DNA of 64,000 bases from Pseudomonas synxantha (GTDB lineage Bacteria > Pseudomonadota > Gammaproteobacteria > Pseudomonadales > Pseudomonadaceae). A model generated the notes under the pieces. It saw only the letters and a list, made by a program, of their open reading frames with translations. It was not told the origin of the DNA and ran no database searches. Location: positions 2,046,001 through 2,110,000 of the forward strand of contig NZ_LT629786.1 of assembly GCF_900105675.1 (NCBI RefSeq), written 5' to 3'. Shown here piece by piece: positions 8,707-15,832 of this stretch (its first letter is position 1; each line of letters opens with the position of its first letter). The position numbers were made by a program, and so were the translations under genes.

Positions 8707-8916
8707 ATGGCGATCAACATTGAACAAGTCACCGCGATGGAGGCGTGGTTTGCGCTACGCAATGATCCCGCATTCATATCGGTCACTCCTGAGGAGCGCT
8801 ACGAAACGCGGCTGGCCCTGGCGGATGACTTGAAGCAGCAGGGCCTAATTGATGATAACGAGTGGCGGGAGCTTACCGAGGAAGCCGTAGTAGCCTACGC
8901 GGATGAGCTTGGGTGA
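8707..8916 (+). CDS. Small conserved-type protein, unknown function
   Basis: This 69-residue acidic, helical protein has no recognised domain. A TATACT box lies about 27 bases upstream of the start, within the gap to the divergent SRAP gene. The last 22 bases overlap the end of the convergent coiled-coil gene. Codon use is consistent with a real gene. I cannot assign a function; location suggests prophage accessory cargo. Confidence 0.58.
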   Translation: MAINIEQVTAMEAWFALRNDPAFISVTPEERYETRLALADDLKQQGLIDDNEWRELTEEAVVAYADELG

Positions 8917-9260
8917 AGCTCATGCAGTGCTTTTAGCTCTGCCAGCAGCCGCTGATTTTCCCTGAACAGATAGTCCCTCTGCTCGGTAACAATCTTCACG
9001 CTTTGCAACGAGCCAAACGACTGCTGGTGTTCCAGCATACTTATCTTTTCCAGCGCATCGGCAATCTTTCCTTCGGCCTCGGCCTTTCCTGTCATGAGCA
9101 GGTCATTCATCTGCACCAGGCCGGCGATATTCGCCCGCGCTCGACGCAGCATGCGCTCGGTCTCCACCAGCTCATCTACTAAGATTGAGCATTGGTGCTG
9201 GTACATCTCAAGGGGAGTGGGGCAGCCGAGCCAATCATCGGTGTCCATGTCTACGTTCAT
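8895..9260 (-). CDS. Coiled-coil protein, probably LexA-controlled
   Basis: This is a 121-residue, mostly helical protein with heptad-like stretches (VDELVETERMLRRARANI; LFRENQRLLAELKALHEL). No catalytic motif is seen. A near-perfect LexA box ends 17 bases upstream of the start, so expression during DNA damage, when the prophage would be induced, is likely. It is the last gene before the prophage attachment site. The function is unknown; DNA-damage-linked phage accessory protein is the most that can be said. Confidence 0.6.
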   Translation of the reverse strand: MNVDMDTDDWLGCPTPLEMYQHQCSILVDELVETERMLRRARANIAGLVQMNDLLMTGKAEAEGKIADALEKISMLEHQQSFGSLQSVKIVTEQRDYLFRENQRLLAELKALHELHPSSSA

Positions 9261-9277
9261 AGTGTGAATCTCATAAG

Positions 9278-9293
9278 CTGTATGCGTGTACAG
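9278..9293 (-). promoter_or_regulatory. LexA operator (SOS box)
   Basis: CTGTATGCGTGTACAG matches the CTG-N10-CAG consensus, with extended CTGT/ACAG half-sites. It lies just upstream of the minus-strand coiled-coil gene. The match is seen directly; LexA binding is inferred. Confidence 0.68.
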
Positions 9294-9343
9294 TAATCGA
9301 GGTTCAGAAGTGATGCGATTTCAGCCGACGAAGCGTAGAAAAT

Positions 9344-9419
9344 CCATTCCGCAATCAAATGTGTTCGGCCCGTGAACATTGGGCTGCGCCGCCCGTGGAA
9401 ATACTATTATGCGGAATGG
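9344..9419. repeat. Perfect 10-bp inverted repeat near attR
   Basis: CCATTCCGCA at 9344 is matched by TGCGGAATGG at 9410, with a GC-rich core between. It sits 40 bases before the tRNA-derived attachment core. It could be an integrase or excisionase arm site, an RNA stem, or chance. Confidence 0.45.
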
Positions 9420-9459
9420 GAAAATCTACAAGCAATTGAAAAATAAAGTTTTTATTGGG

Positions 9460-9554
9460 GATTGCAAATCCGCCTACGCCGGTTCGATTCCGACCTCGGC
9501 CTCCACTCTTGGAAACCCCGTAGATTAACGTCTACGGGGTTTTTTATTGGCTAA
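9460..9554 (+). repeat. Prophage attachment site attR: displaced tRNA-Cys 3' end plus terminator (copy A)
   Basis: The stretch runs from the anticodon loop (GATTGCAAATCC, anticodon GCA = Cys) through the T-arm (GGTTCGATTCC) and acceptor (CTCGGCCTCCA) into the tRNA's own terminator. No 5' half of the tRNA precedes it, so it is a displaced 3' end, as left when an element integrates into a tRNA gene. The intact tRNA should lie off the left edge beside the integrase. Two decayed copies occur at 10846 and 11891. Confidence 0.75.
9516..9546 (+). terminator. Rho-independent terminator of the tRNA-Cys remnant
   Basis: A 9-bp stem CCCCGTAGA/TCTACGGGG with loop TTAACG is followed by a run of seven T. 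Confidence 0.87.
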
Positions 9555-9747
9555 TGCTTTTCATAGGCTCGCCCTCGCTGTCGTTGGGTTCTATAAGAAT
9601 GCCATCGTGGCGCATAGACGCCTCGGCTTGGGCGAGTCCATCCAATTACCCTTGACCCTGCAACGGGCCGCTCAGGCACGGAAAGCGAGGCGCCGTCCTT
9701 TGGGGAGTCCTCGCGTCTGGTGGGCGAATACTGAGCACAAGGCGCAA

Positions 9748-10659
9748 TTATAGGTGGAAGTGGCCCGCAGCCTCCGGCTGGTAAAGCACTTTCTTGATCT
9801 CAATCCGGCGGGTCCGATCAGAAATTCGCCAGTCGATGGCGTCCCCCTCCTGATAACCAAGGATGGCGGCGCCTATGTCGGAATACACGGAATGTTTCCC
9901 TGCGTTGTTGTCTGCGTCTTCAGGGTAGACCAAGGCCACTTCGTACTCTTCGTCGTCCAGTTGCAGCAACGCCCTGGAGTTCATCGTGATGACATTGCAC
10001 GCCACCTGCTGCGGCTTGACGACAATGGCTCGCTCAAGCTCATGTTCGAGTTCAACAGCCGCCGGGCCTTGCTCGAAAGCGATTAATTCCTCGAGCCTGG
10101 CCTTGTCGATTTCAGTGATGTAAATCCTAGCGGAGTCGCCACCGGCTCCTTCGCGCAAGAACTGGAAATAGCGGGCCGCCGTCATGGAAAACGACTTCAA
10201 TGTCGGCGTTTCGCTCTCAAGCATAAAGCCGCTGCGCAGAAAGGCTTTCAGAGAGCGCGAGTTGTCCGGGTGGATCTTGGCGATGAGTTTCTCGGCCCGC
10301 ATGTCGAGGAAGGCCAGTTTCATGCCTTCGCGGATCGTACGGGCGCCTAGGTTTCGGCCCCATTTTTCGCTGTCTCCGATGACCAGGACTATCTCGCAAT
10401 TTGAATCGGTCTTGACCAGGCGGACAAAGCCCACCGGGGCGTCATGCCGGTCATAGGCCATAAAGAATCTGCCGTCCCGGTTGAATAGATGGGTCAGGAT
10501 CGGCAACTGAGTCCTATCAACGGCTTGCTCGATGGAGCGGGAGACATGACGCGAATCGCTCAGGTAGCAGGTGACGCGCTCATCCTCTAACCAATTCATC
10601 AATGTCAGTGCATGCGCCCGAGTTATTTCAGGACACAGCGAAATGAAAGGCTTGTTCAT
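9748..10659 (-). CDS. GNAT acetyltransferase-Rnk fusion protein
   Basis: In this 303-residue protein, residues 1-165 look like a GNAT N-acetyltransferase: FFMAYDRHDAPVGFVRLV, then the acetyl-CoA loop region EKWGRNLGARTIREGMKLAF and HPDNSRSLKAFLRSGF. Residues from about 170 match Rnk, the nucleoside diphosphate kinase regulator of the GreA/GreB C-terminal fold: VITMNSRALLQLDDEEYEVA and the ending VLYQPEAAGHFHL. Rnk-type domains bind RNA polymerase. The joined architecture exists in some Pseudomonas, as I recall. The start is uncertain; ATGs also lie 39 and 51 bases upstream. It is alone between two tRNA-derived repeats. Confidence 0.8.
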   Translation of the reverse strand: MNKPFISLCPEITRAHALTLMNWLEDERVTCYLSDSRHVSRSIEQAVDRTQLPILTHLFNRDGRFFMAYDRHDAPVGFVRLVKTDSNCEIVLVIGDSEKWGRNLGARTIREGMKLAFLDMRAEKLIAKIHPDNSRSLKAFLRSGFMLESETPTLKSFSMTAARYFQFLREGAGGDSARIYITEIDKARLEELIAFEQGPAAVELEHELERAIVVKPQQVACNVITMNSRALLQLDDEEYEVALVYPEDADNNAGKHSVYSDIGAAILGYQEGDAIDWRISDRTRRIEIKKVLYQPEAAGHFHL

Positions 10660-10845
10660 CTTAACCACACTTATTTGTAAAGGATTGAAGCCCTTCATGG
10701 ATATGGTCATGGCGGTTCTTCGGCAACCGGATACTTTAAGACATACCGCGAGTAATGGCGAATATCCCAGAGAGTTCCAGGAGGCCACTGCTTACCAGGG
10801 GGGGGCGGAACTGTTTAGTCAACTATTTGTGAGAAGGAGAAATCA

Positions 10846-10943
10846 GCGGATTGCGAATCCGCCTACGCCGGTTCGATTTCGACCTCAGCCTCCACTGTTG
10901 GAAACACCTACGATTAACGTCTACGGGATTTTTTATTGGCTAG
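10846..10943 (+). repeat. Second tRNA-Cys 3' end and terminator remnant (copy B)
   Basis: It matches copy A over about 92 bases without gaps, with nine differences by eye, including one in the anticodon loop (TTGCGAA for TTGCAAA) and several in the terminator stem. It adds the rest of the anticodon stem (GCGGA...TCCGC). It looks like an older displaced attachment site, now free to mutate. Confidence 0.76.
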
Positions 10944-11059
10944 GATTTGATGGTCGCTTCCATTGATTGCTTGTAAGGTCTCAAAATGCCGATTTAGTCG
11001 CGCGTTCATCCTGCTGGCGCAGGATAACGCCCGTACTCATCAAAGCTGAAAAGGTAACC

Positions 11060-11875
11060 ATGAAACAGAACATTCTTCTTGTGGCCGTTTGTGCTGCACT
11101 GATCCAAGGCTGTGCCGCCACCTCCAAAAGCCATGAAGAGTCACCTTCCATGCCCACTGCTACTTCGGCGGCTATAACCCAGCCAGCCTTATCCGCTTAC
11201 TATTGGAACCTGGTCTCGGCGACTGATGCTTCCGGTAAACCTCTCGTTGCTTTGAACAAAGGTGTCGAACGCAAGTTGCGCGTTTCCTTCGGTGAAAAGA
11301 ATCTGAACATCAGCGGTGGCTGCAATGGCCAGTTCGGCGGCTATCACTATCAGGGAGGGGTTTTAAAGGTACAGTCACTGGCCTCCACGCTTATGGCCTG
11401 CGACAAGGACCTGATGGATCTTGACGCCCAGGTAGGCCGACTGTTCAAGGGTGATCTGCGCGCCGTTATCACTGGTGATAACACCGAGCCGATGCTGCAA
11501 CTGATTACAGTGGACGGCTCGGTGCTCAAGCTACAGGGTGAAGCTACTCCAGAGACCCGCTACGGTAGCAAGGGCGAGGTCAAGTTCCTGGAAGTGGCGC
11601 CCAAGACTGTCAAGTGCAGTCACCCGATGATCCCTGAGTATCAGTGCTTGCAAGTGCGCGAGCGCCGCTATGACGACGCTGGCCTGCAACTTCCGACCCA
11701 GGACCCATGGCACCCGCTGTATCAGTCTATTGAAGGTTTTGAGCATCGTGATGGGGTGCGCAATGTGTTGCGGGTCAAGCAATACGAATGGAAGAATCCG
11801 CCAGCAGATGCGCCTTCGACGGTCTATGTGTTGGATCTGGTGGTCGAGCAGGACGCTTCCGGGGCTGGTAAATAG
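11060..11875 (+). CDS. META-domain/DUF4377 lipoprotein
   Basis: This is a 271-residue protein with a lipobox (ALIQGC). Residues about 40-160 form a META (HslJ-like) domain: YYWNLVSATDASGKPL, NISGGCNGQFGGYHYQGG and MACDKDLMDLD. The C-terminal 90 residues fit DUF4377 (VKCSHPMIPEYQCLQVRERR and YEWKNPPADAPSTVYVLDLV). Related HslJ proteins are envelope lipoproteins linked to stress or drug tolerance; the exact role is unknown. GGTAA lies upstream of the chosen ATG, and the lipobox fixes the start. It is the only gene between attachment-site copies B and C. Confidence 0.85.
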   Translation: MKQNILLVAVCAALIQGCAATSKSHEESPSMPTATSAAITQPALSAYYWNLVSATDASGKPLVALNKGVERKLRVSFGEKNLNISGGCNGQFGGYHYQGGVLKVQSLASTLMACDKDLMDLDAQVGRLFKGDLRAVITGDNTEPMLQLITVDGSVLKLQGEATPETRYGSKGEVKFLEVAPKTVKCSHPMIPEYQCLQVRERRYDDAGLQLPTQDPWHPLYQSIEGFEHRDGVRNVLRVKQYEWKNPPADAPSTVYVLDLVVEQDASGAGK

Positions 11876-11890
11876 GGAGGGCCAGAGCAG

Positions 11891-11975
11891 GTCGGTGTGC
11901 GCAAGTCGATTCCGACCACTGTCTGCACTCTTAGAAACTCCGTCGATGGGGGCTATGGGGTTTTATTGCCAGCGT
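11891..11975 (+). repeat. Third, heavily decayed tRNA 3' end and terminator remnant (copy C)
   Basis: TCGATTCCGACC, then CACTCTTAGAAACTCCGT and GGGGTTTTATTG line up in order and spacing with copies A and B, but the acceptor and terminator stems no longer pair well. The match is clearly weaker than for copy B. Confidence 0.5.
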
Positions 11976-12018
11976 TTATCGAGTGTCCCGAAACGTAGAA
12001 GGCTGTGCGCGGCGGGAG

Positions 12019-12552
12019 CTAACGCTTGAGTCCCATGCATGCATCGTAGGCGTCTTTGCTTCTTTCGAGGTTATTTAATAGCTCCTGGCGACGAGCGCCT
12101 TTGGGTGAATACACATCAAGGCCCGACATCGCCAGGCTGTCCTCCAGATGTGCAATCTCTTCCCTGTAGGGCGCGCAGCGCTTGTCTGCAGCCACCAAGG
12201 CTTTATAGGTTTGTGCTTCGGATTGGGAGTTGAGCGCGGCCTGGCTCGCAGAAGTCAGCTGCTTTTCTGTCTCGTTGAACCGAACTTCTTTTTTGGCGAG
12301 ATCTACCTCAGCCTTTCGCAGAGAGTCCGCCAATTGCTTGTTGTCCAAGCGAGCGGCGTCCAGCTCCTTGCGGGTCTGCGTCAATGAGTCGTTTAAATGT
12401 CTTACGTCGCTTCGCAGCTGGCCGCGGTCTTCTACAACCGTAAATGCGTAGATAGCCAGCGTTATGAAAGCGGCAAACCATGTTCCGTCCTTGAGCAGGC
12501 CCCAGCGCGACGGCTTGACTGGATCGTGGTGGTCGTTTTTCAGTTGGCGCAT
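12019..12552 (-). CDS. Single-pass membrane protein with coiled coil, unknown function
   Basis: This 177-residue protein has a basic N-terminus, one membrane segment at about 24-40 (TWFAAFITLAIYAFTVV), then a long coiled coil (about 45-115) and a C-terminal part with two Cys. The ATG at 12552 has AGGAG 8 bases upstream and overlaps the end of the upstream helix-hairpin-helix gene by 13 bases, so the two are probably co-translated. The family is not recognised. Topology suggests a periplasmic coiled coil. Confidence 0.62.
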   Translation of the reverse strand: MRQLKNDHHDPVKPSRWGLLKDGTWFAAFITLAIYAFTVVEDRGQLRSDVRHLNDSLTQTRKELDAARLDNKQLADSLRKAEVDLAKKEVRFNETEKQLTSASQAALNSQSEAQTYKALVAADKRCAPYREEIAHLEDSLAMSGLDVYSPKGARRQELLNNLERSKDAYDACMGLKR

Positions 12553-12806
12553 ATCAAATTCTCCTGTGTTATCGCTTGAGCCTTCGCAAGCTCTACCGCA
12601 GCCGCTATTGCCGCCTGGGCCTGAGGGCTGTTCTTCCAGCACCTAGACTTCAATGCGGCAGAAGCATTCGCCAGGATATCTCCCACTTGCGACCTTCCGA
12701 GTACCTCCATCGAGCCAATACCCATTTGCTCCAGCCGTGCGATCACGGTAGGGCCAACGCCTTTGAGCGCAAGTAGCGCGGTTCTTTCTTCCAATGAAAA
12801 TGGCAC
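12540..12806 (-). CDS. Helix-hairpin-helix protein
   Basis: In this 88-residue protein, residues 10-30 (LLALKGVGPTVIARLEQMGI) are a clear helix-hairpin-helix motif with the GVGP hairpin, and SMEVLGRSQVGDILANA continues the helical fold, as in TfoX C-terminal or DUF4332-like domains. Such modules usually bind DNA without sequence preference or mediate contacts. It is the first gene of a two-gene unit with the coiled-coil membrane protein. Confidence 0.68.
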   Translation of the reverse strand: MPFSLEERTALLALKGVGPTVIARLEQMGIGSMEVLGRSQVGDILANASAALKSRCWKNSPQAQAAIAAAVELAKAQAITQENLICAN

Positions 12807-13032
12807 TTGGGAATTCCTTTCTCCACGCGGGAAAATCTGAGCGGGATACCGTCAAGCAACCGGCGGCACCATTGCGGCATTTTCGACGAGTGACATGTCT
12901 AGATCAAGGGTCCCAGCCCGGTTGGGGTTGTCACACGGGCATTTGCCATTACCCTGAAAATGTTTGAATTATTACAAACAATTTCGGTTTGGCTATTTTT
13001 CAGTCAAGCGACTTCAGGATGAGGAACGAAAA

Positions 13033-13200
13033 ATGTTTTCACATGAAGGTACCGCATTAGAGCTATTGATCCTGGTTTTTGGCGTGACGGGCGTGCTTTT
13101 GATTGCCTGGTTTTTTCACCATCAATATGAGCTCAGGGCTCGCAAGCGTGTAAAAAAACAACATAGCCCTGATAAGCAACCCTCGCCTCAAAATCACTGA
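13033..13200 (+). CDS. Small single-pass membrane protein
   Basis: This 55-residue frame has a strong hydrophobic helix (LELLILVFGVTGVLLIAWFF) followed by a very basic tail (RARKRVKKQ). ATG is preceded by GAGGAACG. A longer form from a TTG upstream is possible but less likely. No family is recognised. Confidence 0.45.
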   Translation: MFSHEGTALELLILVFGVTGVLLIAWFFHHQYELRARKRVKKQHSPDKQPSPQNH

Positions 13201-13262
13201 TTGCCGGTAAACCTGCGCCAGTCATTGTGCCGGCCCTCCGCCCTATGATCCGAGGCTCGGCG

Positions 13263-13517
13263 TCAGCCAATCGCTTCGGATCTGTTGATTCTCTGTGCTT
13301 TGACTTCATTGGCATAGGCTTCAAGCTTTTGCTGCTGTGCAGTGAGTAATGCGCAGACCTTCGTTAAAGCAGCCGCATCACTTGAATGCCCGCCAGCGGC
13401 CAATGCCGTCAGCTCAACCACCGACCATCCGATAACTGCGCTGGCGTCTTCAAGGTCGTAGAACAATTCCTGTTGCGCAGTCCTGGGGCCGTCGAGGTCT
13501 TCTATCAAAGCGTTCAC
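13263..13517 (-). CDS. Small helical protein, unknown function
   Basis: This 84-residue protein is predicted to be mostly helical (LFYDLEDASAVIGWSVVELT). It resembles in length and style several small Pseudomonas proteins of unknown function, but I cannot name a family. It is transcribed away from the LysE exporter gene. Confidence 0.5.
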   Translation of the reverse strand: MNALIEDLDGPRTAQQELFYDLEDASAVIGWSVVELTALAAGGHSSDAAALTKVCALLTAQQQKLEAYANEVKAQRINRSEAIG

Positions 13518-13607
13518 TCTGGTCTGTTTGGGTTAAAACGAATAGATGCGTAGGGCATGATATTCATCCAGGTGGTCAATGTTTTTAGCCTGGCGCGAAT
13601 AACAGGC

Positions 13608-13636
13608 AAAGAAAAGCCCGCGATGGGGCGCGGGCT
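13608..13636 (-). terminator. Orphan minus-strand terminator
   Basis: The 8-bp stem AGCCCGCG/CGCGGGCT is followed, on the minus strand, by TTTTCTTTGC. No minus-strand protein gene lies upstream of it (13640-14450 is the plus-strand LysE gene), so it could end an unannotated small RNA. A similar structure lies at 50545-50570. Confidence 0.5.
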
Positions 13637-13837
13637 AAAAGGAGTTCATTAAGGAGCTGAGACCACCATAAATGCTGGTCTGTGAAAGGTTTGTGAAACG
13701 CGTTGGTGACCTGCGTCGGCATGAGTGATGTAGACCGCCAAAGTGTACGCCTCGATCCGTCTGCAGCTGTATGGGGCGATGGATGCCACAACCCACTAGT
13801 GTCGCGGCATATGACTGTCGTTTGGATACCGCGCCCC

Positions 13838-14446
13838 ATGTTGATGTCTACCAGCTTGTTGTCAGCCTTTGTGCTTTTTGCCTTTGTGTCTTCCATCACC
13901 CCTGGCCCCAATAACACCATGTTGCTGGCGTCTGGGGTGAACTTTGGATTTCGTCGTTCAATCCCTCACGCCCTGGGCATCAGCATAGGGTTCATGCTGC
14001 TGGTCATTTGCGCGGGGTTGGGCCTGGGGGAAGTGTTCAAGCTGTTCCCGTGGGCGTACACGCTGCTGCGCTATGTTGGCGCCACCTACCTGCTGTACCT
14101 GGCGTGGAAGATCGCTACCGCGGGCGGGATGTCGGAGAGTGATAACGAACAGGGCAAACCGATGACCTTCCTGGGGGCGGCGGCTTTCCAGTGGGTTAAC
14201 CCCAAGGCCTGGATCATGGCGCTGGGTGCAATCACCACCTATACGCCGGCTGAGGGTTACGCCGCTAATGTGCTGGTGATTGCGGTGGTGTTCGCCGTGG
14301 TCAACCTGCCAAGCGTGTGTGTGTGGCTCGGTTGCGGTAGCGGCCTGCGCAATGTATTGCGCGAGCCGCGCTGGCTGCGGATATTCAATTGGTCCATGGC
14401 TGGGTTGCTGGTGTTGTCGTTGTATCCGATGCTTTTTGTGAGCTGA
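13838..14446 (+). CDS. LysE/RhtB family amino-acid exporter
   Basis: This 202-residue protein has about six membrane segments. SSITPGPNNTMLLASGVNFG at residues 18-37 is the LysE-family signature, and FQWVNPKAWIMALGA is the conserved second-half motif. It should export an amino acid or derivative. The ATG at 13838 is chosen by fit to family length; another ATG is two codons downstream. A 27-residue membrane protein gene converges on its 3' end, 7 bases away. Confidence 0.87.
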   Translation: MLMSTSLLSAFVLFAFVSSITPGPNNTMLLASGVNFGFRRSIPHALGISIGFMLLVICAGLGLGEVFKLFPWAYTLLRYVGATYLLYLAWKIATAGGMSESDNEQGKPMTFLGAAAFQWVNPKAWIMALGAITTYTPAEGYAANVLVIAVVFAVVNLPSVCVWLGCGSGLRNVLREPRWLRIFNWSMAGLLVLSLYPMLFVS

Positions 14447-14453
14447 TTCAGGT

Positions 14454-14537
14454 TCAGACCGGCGAAATAGTTGCCAGCAAGCCAATGCCGATGGTCAATA
14501 CCAAAAAGCCGAACAGGAAAATTGCCATTTTGGTCAT
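14454..14537 (-). CDS. 27-residue membrane protein with strong RBS
   Basis: The frame encodes MTKMAIFLFGFLVLTIGIGL followed by LATISPV. It is almost wholly hydrophobic. GGAGG lies 5 bases before ATG, an unusually good ribosome-binding site for chance. It lies convergent to the LysE gene. It is short enough to be missed by standard gene callers. Function unknown; a membrane-complex subunit or regulator is possible. Confidence 0.66.
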   Translation of the reverse strand: MTKMAIFLFGFLVLTIGIGLLATISPV

Positions 14538-14782
14538 AAGGCCTCCGAGGGGCGGGGAACGACAGGGATGTCGGGATGGCGCCTATTGTCCGCCTGGGAC
14601 GGCGTTCAATACAGGTGCAGATGACAGAGAAAAAACCGTATCAGATGGTGCCGCACTAGCTGGGCTGCGGCTTTTGAAGCCTCTTGGATTTATCAATATC
14701 AGATACGCCGATTGAGACAGTGACAGCGTTTGCCCCTAAGATAGCGCCCATTGCATCAACAATAAGAGTGGGCCAACCCTCG

Positions 14783-15793
14783 ATGGAAAGACGCCAGTTC
14801 AGCGGTGGCATGCAAGGCAAGAACCTGCGCTACCTCAATGACAAAACCCAGCAGGCAACCTCGGTCACCCAAGTCGGTTTCCTGCTGCTCGAACACTTCT
14901 CCCTGCCGGCTTTCACCCAAACCCTAGACACCCTAGTGACCGCCAACCTGCTGCGCCCCGAGCTGTTTGCCTCGCGCACCTTCGGCTGGGGCGAGGGCGA
15001 AGTGATCAGCGACCTCGGGCTGGTGATCCGACCCGATGCAAGCCTGGAGTTGTCGGCACTTCAGGATCTAGACCTGCTGGTCATCTGCGGTGGTTTCCGC
15101 ACCGAGCTCAAGGCCAGCGACCCGTTCATTCAACTGTTGCGCGGCGCTGCGGAGGCGGGCGTCCGCCTTGCCGGTTTGTGGAACGGCTCCTGGTTCCTTG
15201 GTCGCGCCGGCCTGTTGCAGGGCTACCGCTGCGCTATCCACCCCGAACACCGCCCGGCGCTGGCGGAAGTGTCCAAGGGCGCCCAGGTCACCAGCGAGCC
15301 CTATGTGATCGACCGCGACCGCCTCACCGCGTCGAGCCCCTCCGGCGCCTTCCATATGGCCCTGGACTGGATCAAGAGCCTGCACGGCAAGGCGCTGGTC
15401 GAAGGCATCGAGGACATCCTGGCGTTCGAGGAATCACGCTATCGCCGCATCAAGCCAACGGAGAACGTCTGCGTCAGCGCACCTCTGCGCGAAGTGCTGA
15501 AGCTGATGGACGCCAACCTCGAAGAACCGCTTGAACTCGATCAGCTCGCCGTCTACGCCGGCCGCTCTCGCCGCCAGTTGGAGCGCCTGTTCAAGGAGCA
15601 ACTGGGCACCACGCCGCAGCGCTACTACATGGAACTGCGCGTCACCGAAGCGCGCCGCCTGTTGCAGCACACCGAGTTATCACAGGTGGACGTGCTGGTG
15701 GCGTGTGGGTTTGTCTCGCCTAGTCATTTCAGCAAGTGCTACAGCGCGTACTTCGGCTATCGCCCCTCCAAGGAGAAGCGATTGGTCAAGTAG
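14783..15793 (+). CDS. GlxA-type transcriptional regulator (DJ-1/PfpI + AraC)
   Basis: In this 336-residue protein, the N-terminal half is a DJ-1/PfpI-like domain (VGFLLLEHFSLPAFTQTLDT; DLDLLVICGGF; AGLWNGSWFLGRAGLL) in which the nucleophile-elbow Cys is replaced, as is usual for regulators. The C-terminal 110 residues are an AraC helix-turn-helix pair (LDQLAVYAGRSRRQLERLFK and VDVLVACGFVSPSHFSKCYS). Such regulators control amine, carnitine or amino-acid catabolism in Pseudomonas. It converges on the hydroxyproline operon; whether it controls it is unknown, since a dedicated AraC gene sits at the operon's other end. Confidence 0.87.
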   Translation: MERRQFSGGMQGKNLRYLNDKTQQATSVTQVGFLLLEHFSLPAFTQTLDTLVTANLLRPELFASRTFGWGEGEVISDLGLVIRPDASLELSALQDLDLLVICGGFRTELKASDPFIQLLRGAAEAGVRLAGLWNGSWFLGRAGLLQGYRCAIHPEHRPALAEVSKGAQVTSEPYVIDRDRLTASSPSGAFHMALDWIKSLHGKALVEGIEDILAFEESRYRRIKPTENVCVSAPLREVLKLMDANLEEPLELDQLAVYAGRSRRQLERLFKEQLGTTPQRYYMELRVTEARRLLQHTELSQVDVLVACGFVSPSHFSKCYSAYFGYRPSKEKRLVK

Positions 15794-15832
15794 CAGGACG
15801 GCTGCCACCCTGGTGTTTCGGGATCAGTTGTC

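Noticed and set aside
9460..9506. A complete tRNA-Cys gene
   Set aside because: There is no D-arm or 5' acceptor strand before the anticodon loop, so it is a 3' fragment.
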